From positions 744,001 through 808,000 of the forward strand of contig NZ_JABCQF010000001.1 in assembly GCF_015244705.1 (NCBI RefSeq): 64,000 nt of DNA, written 5' to 3'. The stretch comes from Gluconobacter potus (GTDB lineage: Bacteria; Pseudomonadota; Alphaproteobacteria; Acetobacterales; Acetobacteraceae). Below the pieces are notes generated by a model, which ran no database searches, was not told the origin of the DNA, and worked only from the letters and a program-made list of their open reading frames with translations. This document shows, piece after piece, positions 57,707-64,000 of this stretch; position 1 is the stretch's first letter, and every line of letters begins with the position of its first letter. The translations under genes were made by a program, and so were the position numbers.

Positions 57707-58324
57707 ATGCAGTTGGAGGGAAAATTGAGCGATCATCAGTTCCGGCAGGCGGCCCGACCTGACGCCGCCCTGTCTCCAGATCCCCTGATGCCTCCGTCTT
57801 CCTTTCCCGGAACGCTTGGTACAGGCCCCCGGCTGCTGCCTTTTCTCATTCAGCGCGACGGCACCTGGCTTTACCGGGGCTCGGCGATCAAACGCAAAGC
57901 CATGCTGTGCATGTTCTCTTCGATGCTCACCCGCGATCCCGAAGGAACCTACTGGCTGAAAACGCCGATGGAACAGGGGATCATTCAGGTCGAGGATGTG
58001 CCGTTCGTAGCCGTCGAGCTGGACTTCCGCGGTACCTGCGGCCGACAGCAGAATCTCTGTTTCCGCACCAACATGGATGAGTTGATCTGTATCGGCCCCG
58101 AACATCCGCTCTCCTGTGACTGGGACCGCCCGTCGGACGAATGTGCCAGCGTACCCTATGTCCATGTCCGTGACGGCGAGGGAGCTTTCCCCATCCTCGC
58201 CCGGGTGACACGTGCGGTGCATTACGAACTCGCGGCGCTTGCGGTTCCCGGGCATGTGAGGGGCCAGCCCTGTCTGGGCGTCTGGAGCCAGGACTGTTTC
58301 TTCCCGCTTTCGCGCCCTGCATGA
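57707..58324 (+). CDS. DUF1285 family protein
   Basis: A 205-aa cytosolic protein of the DUF1285 family, known structurally as two small domains but without a defined function. Family sequences are FLIQRDGTWLYRGSAIKRKA and YWLKTPMEQGIIQVEDVPFV. The ATG at 57707 is preferred over a TTG eleven codons upstream; a TTG at 57725 with GGAGGG nearby is a further possibility. It is divergent from moxR and overlaps cca by 4 nt, an arrangement I recall as common in Alphaproteobacteria. Confidence 0.88.
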   Translation: MQLEGKLSDHQFRQAARPDAALSPDPLMPPSSFPGTLGTGPRLLPFLIQRDGTWLYRGSAIKRKAMLCMFSSMLTRDPEGTYWLKTPMEQGIIQVEDVPFVAVELDFRGTCGRQQNLCFRTNMDELICIGPEHPLSCDWDRPSDECASVPYVHVRDGEGAFPILARVTRAVHYELAALAVPGHVRGQPCLGVWSQDCFFPLSRPA

Positions 58325-59511
58325 CGCAGAACTCCGGTCTGCTGAAGCGGCTGCCAGATCGTACGGGACTGGATCGCATCTGGTCGGTCCTGCCTGAGGC
58401 TCGCCTCGTCGGCGGATCGGTGCGCGATCTGCTCGCCGGTGTTGCCGTCCATGATCTGGATCTCGCGACTCCGGAACCGCCAGACGATGTGCAGCGCCGG
58501 CTGGAAGAAGCCGGCATCCGCGTGCTTCCCACCGGACTGGCGCATGGGACCGTCACGGCCTTGCTGGACAATGTGCCCTATGAAATCACGACCCTGCGTC
58601 GGGACGAGGAAACGGACGGGCGCCACGCGATCGTGGCCTGGACGCAGGACTGGGCGGAAGACGCGGCCCGGCGGGATTTTACGATCAACGCCATGTCGCT
58701 GGACCGTCACGACCGGCTCCATGATTATTTCGGCGGCCGGGAGGATCTTCAGAACCATCGCGTGCGGTTCGTTGGAGACGCCTCGCGCCGGATCGCGGAA
58801 GACGCGCTGAGAGCCCTTCGTTTCTTCCGGTTCGATGCGCGGTACGGGCATGGCGTTCCTGACCGGGAGGCATGTCAGGCCGTCTCGGAGCAGCTTGGAC
58901 TGATTGGCACGCTCTCGGCTGAACGGGTCGCCTCGGAACTGCTGAGAATTCTGTCTGGTCCGCGCCTGAACGAAACGATCGGGGCAATGGCATCGGTCGG
59001 CCTGCTTCAGGTGCTTCTGCCAGAGCCGGACCAGCATTTCCTGAACCGTCTGCTGGCCTGTGAGGCCCCGGTGTCTTCCCTGCTCAGGCTGTTTGCGCTG
59101 TGTCACCGGCACAGCCCGGAGCTGGCTGGGCGCCTGAAACTGTCCAACGCGGATGGCGAGAAGATCGAGGTGTGGGCGTCAGCTCAACCGACCTTGCATC
59201 TGGAACTGTCCGATGACGACCTGCGTCGTCTGCGGGTGTTGCAGGATCTGGACCGGCTTGTAGAGCGGAGCTGGTTGCTCCAGGCCCGTCTTGTGGGCGC
59301 GCCTGACAGCGCGTGGGACCGGTTCCGTTCACGGTTGAAAACCATGCCGCAGCCCGAATTTCCGCTATCGGGTAAGGATGCCATTGCGGAAGGTGTCCGG
59401 CCAGGGCCGGGCATGGGTCAATGGCTGAAAACGGGGCGGGACTGGTGGATGGCGCAGGGATGCCTGCCGGACCGGAGCGCGTGTCTGGCCTATCTTGCCA
59501 CGCAGAAATGA
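58321..59511 (+). CDS. cca: CCA tRNA nucleotidyltransferase / poly(A) polymerase family
   Basis: Adds or repairs the 3' CCA of tRNAs. The nucleotidyltransferase motif is GGSVRDLLAGVAVHDLDLAT with the catalytic Asp pair in DLD; DFTINAMSLDRHDRLHDYFG and RIAEDALRALRFFRFDARYG of the head/neck domains follow. At 396 aa it has no HD phosphohydrolase domain. The ATG overlaps the DUF1285 stop. A poly(A) polymerase cannot be ruled out by motifs alone, but size and context favour CCA addition. Confidence 0.93.
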   Translation: MTQNSGLLKRLPDRTGLDRIWSVLPEARLVGGSVRDLLAGVAVHDLDLATPEPPDDVQRRLEEAGIRVLPTGLAHGTVTALLDNVPYEITTLRRDEETDGRHAIVAWTQDWAEDAARRDFTINAMSLDRHDRLHDYFGGREDLQNHRVRFVGDASRRIAEDALRALRFFRFDARYGHGVPDREACQAVSEQLGLIGTLSAERVASELLRILSGPRLNETIGAMASVGLLQVLLPEPDQHFLNRLLACEAPVSSLLRLFALCHRHSPELAGRLKLSNADGEKIEVWASAQPTLHLELSDDDLRRLRVLQDLDRLVERSWLLQARLVGAPDSAWDRFRSRLKTMPQPEFPLSGKDAIAEGVRPGPGMGQWLKTGRDWWMAQGCLPDRSACLAYLATQK

Positions 59512-59555
59512 AGCGGCGGTTTCGCCCTTTTCGCAAGGCCTGCTAAACCCCCGAT

Positions 59556-61310
59556 ATGACGAAAACGACAGCTCTTGATACGGACAGCCGCGTCCTGATG
59601 AAACGCATCTGGCGTGAGGAAATGCGCCAGCATGTGGGACGGATCATCTCCGTCATTGTTCTGACGGTCCTGATGGCAGGGCTGACCGCGCTTTATCCTG
59701 CGGTCATCAAGCGCGCCGTGGACATGTTCGCGGCGCATGATTCCCGGATCCTCTATCAGGTGCCGGCTCTGGTCGTGATCGTGACTGGACTGAAAGCCGC
59801 GTCCCAGTACGGGCAGACGATCGCCGTGCAGGGACTGGTTCTGGCCGTAATCCGCGGGTTGCAGTCGCGCATGTTCGCCCATGCGCTTCAGGCGGACGTC
59901 TCGACCATCGAAAAGGACGCCCCCGCCAAATGGGCCGCCCGCTTCACCACGGATGCCATTTCGATCCGCGAGGCCATGATCCGTGTGGTCAACGCGCTCG
60001 GTGATGCGGTGACGGTGGTGGGGCTCGTCATTTCCATGATCGTCACGGACTGGGAACTGAGCCTGATTGCGCTTGTGCTCTACCCGGTCGCGGCCGTACC
60101 CATCCAGAAGCTGGGCAAGAAAGTGCGTCGGGCCTCGGGCGGCATGCAGGAGCAGATCGGCGAGACTTCGGCCCTGCTCAACGAAAGTTTTGCTCTGGCC
60201 CGGCAGGTCCGCATCTACCGGATGGAAGAGCGGGAAAGCACGCGCGTCGATCACTCGCTTGATCTGCTGCATTCGGCCTTCCTGCGGATTGCCAAAGGGC
60301 GCGCGCGCGTCGATCCGGTTCTGGAGGTTCTGGGCGGTGCCGCTGTGGCTGCCGTGCTGGGCTTTGCGGGCTGGCGCGCGGCCCAGGGTGGTGCGACACT
60401 GGGGGACTTTACCGCCTTTATTGCCGCTCTCCTGACTGCCGCCCGGCCGATCCGCGCGCTGGGTTCACTCAATACGGCTCTTCAGGAAGGGCTGGCCGGT
60501 CTGTCGCGGGTTTTTGCCGTGATCGATGAACCCCCGGCTGTTGTGGAACGCCCGAACGCGAAACCCCTGCCGTCCGGAAAAGGACATCTGGCGTTCCAGC
60601 AGGCCAGCTACCGTTACGAGGATGGGAGGGTTGGTCTGCAGAACCTGACCTTCGAGGTTCAGCCTGGGAAAACCGTCGCGCTCGTAGGGCCGAGCGGCGC
60701 CGGAAAATCCACGGCGCTTTCCCTGATCCCGCGTCTGCATGATGTCAGCGCGGGCAATATCCGTCTTGAAGGGATGGATCTGCGGGATCTGACCCTGTCT
60801 TCCCTTCGGGACGCCATCGCGTATGTCAGTCAGGATACGACCCTGTTCGACATGTCCGTGCTTGAAAATATCTGGATCGGGCGGCCTTCCGCATCACGCA
60901 GCGAGGTCGAAAAGGCCTGCGCCATGGCGGCGGTCGATTTCCTCGATAACCTGCCGGCGGGTTTGGAAACACGCGTCGGGCCGGGTGGACGCCGACTGTC
61001 CGGTGGTCAGCGTCAGCGCGTGGCTCTGGCCCGCGCCCTGCTTCGTAACCCACGCATCCTGCTTCTGGATGAAGCGACGAGTGCGCTTGATTCCGAAAGC
61101 GAGGCGCGGGTGCAGAATGCACTGGCAAACCTGCGTTCAGGCCGTACGACAGTGATCGTCGCGCACCGGCTTTCCACCGTGCAGGCTGCCGATCTGATCG
61201 TTGTGATGGATCAGGGCGCCGTCGCCGAAGCCGGCACCCATGCCGAACTTCTCCGCAAGGATGGCCTTTATGCGCGGCTGGTGCGGACCCAGTCTCTGGC
61301 AGCAGCCTGA
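59556..61310 (+). CDS. ABC exporter, MsbA-like (fused permease-ATPase)
   Basis: A 584-aa half-transporter with an N-terminal six-helix permease domain and a C-terminal nucleotide-binding domain. Walker A is GPSGAGKST (near residue 380), the signature is LSGGQRQRVALARALL, Walker B is ILLLDEATSALD, and the H-loop is IVAHRLSTV. It should act as a homodimer; MsbA-like members flip lipid A or export hydrophobic compounds. The last 43 nt overlap the 3' end of rppH on the other strand. Substrate unknown. Confidence 0.93.
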   Translation: MTKTTALDTDSRVLMKRIWREEMRQHVGRIISVIVLTVLMAGLTALYPAVIKRAVDMFAAHDSRILYQVPALVVIVTGLKAASQYGQTIAVQGLVLAVIRGLQSRMFAHALQADVSTIEKDAPAKWAARFTTDAISIREAMIRVVNALGDAVTVVGLVISMIVTDWELSLIALVLYPVAAVPIQKLGKKVRRASGGMQEQIGETSALLNESFALARQVRIYRMEERESTRVDHSLDLLHSAFLRIAKGRARVDPVLEVLGGAAVAAVLGFAGWRAAQGGATLGDFTAFIAALLTAARPIRALGSLNTALQEGLAGLSRVFAVIDEPPAVVERPNAKPLPSGKGHLAFQQASYRYEDGRVGLQNLTFEVQPGKTVALVGPSGAGKSTALSLIPRLHDVSAGNIRLEGMDLRDLTLSSLRDAIAYVSQDTTLFDMSVLENIWIGRPSASRSEVEKACAMAAVDFLDNLPAGLETRVGPGGRRLSGGQRQRVALARALLRNPRILLLDEATSALDSESEARVQNALANLRSGRTTVIVAHRLSTVQAADLIVVMDQGAVAEAGTHAELLRKDGLYARLVRTQSLAAA

Positions 61311-61780
61311 AAAAGCGCTGCCAGTTCAGGAATCAGATCGGCATAGAGAGCTTTCTTGAAGCCCAGATTGCGGTTCAGAACCGCCTGCGGCTCGACCCAC
61401 TCCCAGGCGTCGAATTCGGGCGGGTCCTGAAGGTCCAGACGGATATCGGAATCCTGTCCCTCGTAACCCATCACGAACCATTTCTGGGTCTGCCCCCGAA
61501 AACGTCCTCCCAGGGCCTTTCCGATCAGGTCGGACGGCAGATCATAGGAAAGCCAGCCACTCCGTTCGGCCAGAATTCGCGCGTTCTGGGTTCCGATTTC
61601 TTCTCCCATTTCGCGCAGGGCAGCAACCTGTGGTGTCTCACCTTCATCAATGCCGCCCTGTGGGCACTGCCAGACGTCTCCCGGAAGGTCTGTGCGCCGG
61701 GCGATGAACAGCTTGCCGTCACGGTTGAAGAGCGCAATTCCTACATTCGGGCGGTAGGGAAGGGTCATGGGGTCGGTCAT
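61268..61780 (-). CDS. rppH: RNA pyrophosphohydrolase RppH (Nudix)
   Basis: Removes pyrophosphate from 5' ends of mRNA to start decay. The Nudix box is intact (GGIDEGETPQVAALREMGEE, then IG). It begins MTDPMTLPYRPNVGIALFNR; the second Met at 61768 is an equally good start. At 170 aa it has the usual size, and FRGQTQKWFVMGYEG is typical of RppH. It overlaps the upstream deacetylase gene (ATGA) and converges with the ABC exporter gene over 43 nt. Confidence 0.94.
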   Translation of the reverse strand: MTDPMTLPYRPNVGIALFNRDGKLFIARRTDLPGDVWQCPQGGIDEGETPQVAALREMGEEIGTQNARILAERSGWLSYDLPSDLIGKALGGRFRGQTQKWFVMGYEGQDSDIRLDLQDPPEFDAWEWVEPQAVLNRNLGFKKALYADLIPELAALFQAAARDWVRTSRA

Positions 61781-62958
61781 AGGGGCGCTACCGGATTGGA
61801 AGGTGAAAGATTGGCGGCCTGATCGTTGCTGATGCCGCTATCCGCAAAAGCTGATGGCGGTACAACGACGAAGTTCTGCGCGGCCGGACCTTTAAGCCAG
61901 TTTGCGAGACGGTCGATCATGACAGGCGTGATCGGCCCGACCATCAGCAGGATCTTTGCCGGCTTTCCATCCTGAGGCAGCAGTGCGGCCAGACGGCTGT
62001 CCAGAGTGGCGGCGTCGGTATCCCCGTCGATCCAGGCAGTGGCCGTCATCCCGCGCGTGCGACGGCCATCCTGCGCGGAGCCTGCCAGATAGAGCAGGCC
62101 CTTGTTGCTGATGGCACTGGCAATCGGGGAAAAATCGGGCGAAGTCGCATAGCCGCCGCCCGGCTGATCGTCCCCGTTTTCAGACGCATCCGTCAGTCCT
62201 TCCGCGCCTGCGGCACGGGAGAGACACCATTCCAGTTCGCGCTGATCGTCAGCAGCGGAGTTTCCATATCCCAGCGCGTGTGGGCCTTCATCGACCCGTT
62301 CGGGATGGGCGCTCTGCATGGGAAGAGTGACATAGACTTCCCTGTGGCTGGCATGAGCCCGCGCAATAATGTCGCTGATATTGCTGACATAAGGCGAAAT
62401 CCCAACCGCCACAGGCGCGGGAATACGCGAAAGAACGTCGTAGGTCAGGGCGTCGGAATAGCCAAATCCCTGCAGCACGATTGCAATGGCAGTTTTGTCG
62501 GTCGGCAGGGGCGCCGATGCTTGTGGAGAAGGGGAAGCGGCAGAGGACACAACCGGGGGCAAAGCCTGTTGTGTCACAGCGGTCGAAGATCCCGCTGGTG
62601 AAGGCGGGATAGCCTTGGCGGGAATGGTGGTGGTCGCCGTCGGTAAGGCCATGTCAGCCGGCTTTGCCGGAACCGGCACGGCGAGTGCCTGCGCTCCAGC
62701 GGCTACCACGGTTGTCTCTTTTGGTGCCTGAGTGGAAACAATCGAAGAATTGGCCGGGGAAGTGGGCTGCGCAGGCAGAGGCGGTTTGGACTGCGGAGTG
62801 ACCTTAGCGAGAACAACGGGTTTCTGCTGGTGCAACAGAAACGCCGCCGCCCCGGCTCCACCGGCCAGAAGAACGGCCCAGAACGCGATCAGAAGGCGTC
62901 CAATAACGGGAAGTCGTTGCCAGAGCCCTGGTCGGCTGGAGGCGGGACGGTTCTGCAC
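61777..62958 (-). CDS. Divergent polysaccharide deacetylase (YibQ/DUF610) family
   Basis: A 393-aa protein with an N-terminal membrane anchor (LLIAFWAVLLAGGAGAAAFL). A Pro/Ala/Thr-rich linker of about 110 residues leads to the deacetylase-like domain (TAIAIVLQGFGYSDALTYDV, REVYVTLPMQSAHPERVDEG). It is probably periplasmic. The family lacks a proven reaction. The order ctpA-yibQ-rppH is widespread in Alphaproteobacteria. The linker is unusually long and low in complexity. It starts 17 nt after the ctpA stop. Confidence 0.9.
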   Translation of the reverse strand: MQNRPASSRPGLWQRLPVIGRLLIAFWAVLLAGGAGAAAFLLHQQKPVVLAKVTPQSKPPLPAQPTSPANSSIVSTQAPKETTVVAAGAQALAVPVPAKPADMALPTATTTIPAKAIPPSPAGSSTAVTQQALPPVVSSAASPSPQASAPLPTDKTAIAIVLQGFGYSDALTYDVLSRIPAPVAVGISPYVSNISDIIARAHASHREVYVTLPMQSAHPERVDEGPHALGYGNSAADDQRELEWCLSRAAGAEGLTDASENGDDQPGGGYATSPDFSPIASAISNKGLLYLAGSAQDGRRTRGMTATAWIDGDTDAATLDSRLAALLPQDGKPAKILLMVGPITPVMIDRLANWLKGPAAQNFVVVPPSAFADSGISNDQAANLSPSNPVAPL

Positions 62959-62975
62959 GATCCGGGATGTCCTTG

Positions 62976-64000
62976 TCAGTGGTGGGCTTCAGGCGGTTTG
63001 GGGGCGGTCGGAGTAGCAGCCTTGACCTCTGTTGCCGGCGCGGTGGCCGGAGCCGGGTTTGACAGGCCTGCCATGGCGTTGATGACCTTGATCGCCTGCT
63101 GAAGCTGGAAGTCGGTTGCAGGCTTCGTGGCATCGAACGCGGGCCAGCTGGCATCCGGCATCTTCGGAATGGATTTCGCGATTGGCGGAATATCGGTGCG
63201 CGGCGTTTCGTTCGTCCGGTTGCCGCCGATATTCGTTAGGATGTGGGACAGGTCGGCCTCACGATAACCATAGGCATCGTCATCCTTCGTCTCGGCAACG
63301 GGGATATCAGGCGTAATGCCAAGTCCCTGAATGGAGCGGCCGGACGGTGTGTAATAACGCGCTGTCGTCAGACGCACGGCACCCTGGTCGCCGATGGGGA
63401 TGAGAGTCTGGACCGAGCCTTTGCCGAAGGTCTTTTCGCCAAGAATAATGGCGCGGTGATGATCCTTCAGGGCGCCAGCCACGATTTCACTGGCCGAAGC
63501 CGAGCCGCCATTCGTCAGGACGACGATCGGCAGGCCATTGGTGATGTCCGTACCCTTGGCATCCCAGCGCTGGTTGTTCTCGGCATGACGCCCACGGATC
63601 GAGACGATTTCACCGTCCTTGATGAAGTCGTCCGAAACGGCAATGGCCTGATCGAGCTTGCCGCCCGGATTGGAGCGCAGGTCAAGGATGATGCCGGTCA
63701 GCTTGCCGCCCGGCGCCTTGGTGGCCTGTGCTTTCAGCTTGTCAAAGGCGGCATGCATGGCGCTTTCGAGATCGTCATCGAACTCGGTCAGGCGGATATA
63801 GCCCGTGCTGCCATACAGCGCAGACTTCACGATCTGGACGTGCACGATCTCACGCGTCATGTCGAAAGTGAGGGTCTTGCCGGTCTTGGGGCGCACGATC
63901 GTCAGGCTGATTTTCGTCCCCGGATCACCACGCATCTTGCGGACGGCCTGATCGAGTGTCAGGTCATCGATGCTCTTGTGGTCCACCATCGTGATGAAAT
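62976..64000 (-). CDS. ctpA: Carboxy-terminal protease CtpA (S41), 5' part outside window
   Basis: Periplasmic serine protease with a Ser-Lys dyad. The frame runs to the window edge and continues beyond it, so the N-terminus and part of the PDZ domain are missing; MVDHKSIDDLTLDQAVRKMR is PDZ sequence, not a start. The catalytic Ser lies in NGGSASASEIVAGALKDHH and the Lys in GEKTFGKGSVQTLIP. The C-terminal 100 residues past the protease domain are Pro/Ala/Thr-rich. It is the first visible gene of the ctpA-yibQ-rppH group. Confidence 0.95.
   Translation of the reverse strand, partial: FITMVDHKSIDDLTLDQAVRKMRGDPGTKISLTIVRPKTGKTLTFDMTREIVHVQIVKSALYGSTGYIRLTEFDDDLESAMHAAFDKLKAQATKAPGGKLTGIILDLRSNPGGKLDQAIAVSDDFIKDGEIVSIRGRHAENNQRWDAKGTDITNGLPIVVLTNGGSASASEIVAGALKDHHRAIILGEKTFGKGSVQTLIPIGDQGAVRLTTARYYTPSGRSIQGLGITPDIPVAETKDDDAYGYREADLSHILTNIGGNRTNETPRTDIPPIAKSIPKMPDASWPAFDATKPATDFQLQQAIKVINAMAGLSNPAPATAPATEVKAATPTAPKPPEAHH

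Overview
The window looks like chromosomal DNA of an acetic acid bacterium (Alphaproteobacteria, Acetobacteraceae), most likely Gluconobacter or a close relative. This is inferred from the moderately high GC, the alphaproteobacterial ribosomal-protein layout (secY-adk-rpsM-rpsK-rpoA-rplQ, with no rpsD in the alpha operon), a CcrM-type GANTC methyltransferase, and a polyol-permease-type MFS gene. No insertion sequence, phage, CRISPR array, tRNA or rRNA gene was seen.

Layout. (1) 1-7140: the 3' part of a sensor histidine kinase, then a tightly coupled three-gene RND efflux operon (permease, adaptor, NodT-type outer-membrane lipoprotein). (2) 7240-18460: rplK-rplA-rplJ-rplL-rpoB-rpoC, reading directly on from the efflux operon; secE and nusG are not in front of rplK. 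(3) 18836-35323: about 30 translation genes, namely rpsL-rpsG-tuf (no fusA), the S10 and spc operons, secY-adk, and rpsM-rpsK-rpoA-rplQ, closed by a strong terminator. Several start codons had to be placed inside longer reading frames, including TTG for rplJ and rpoA and GTG for rpsM. (4) 35662-37535: an MFS permease and two small membrane proteins (DUF883-like and DUF1328). (5) 37599-47001, minus strand: a second efflux system of MdtABC type with its own outer-membrane channel. (6) 47284-50138: a CsbD-like small membrane protein behind an EcfG-type stress promoter motif, a GYF-domain membrane protein, and rnhB-ccrM. (7) 50209-57632, minus strand: a MoxR AAA+ / DUF58 / BatA-DUF4159 / VWA gene cluster ending in an ankyrin-repeat protein. 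(8) 57707-61310: DUF1285 and cca, then an MsbA-type ABC exporter. (9) 61268-end, minus strand: rppH, a YibQ-type divergent polysaccharide deacetylase, and a ctpA protease gene cut by the window edge.

How the parts relate. The core is growth machinery: ribosome, RNA polymerase, Sec translocon and EF-Tu. Three sigma70-like promoters in front of rplK, rpsL and rpsM share GC-rich discriminators, and many hairpins lie in the gaps between genes. The flanks hold envelope functions (two tripartite efflux pumps, an ABC exporter, a periplasmic protease), stress proteins and DNA modification. The signals I consider most worth a second look are three helically phased GANTC sites in front of rnhB-ccrM, an EcfG-like promoter before the CsbD-like gene, a terminator hairpin that also holds the Shine-Dalgarno sequence of the next gene, and an efflux permease that lacks the usual proton-relay lysine. 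I did not find a clearly new multi-gene system; most genes belong to known families.
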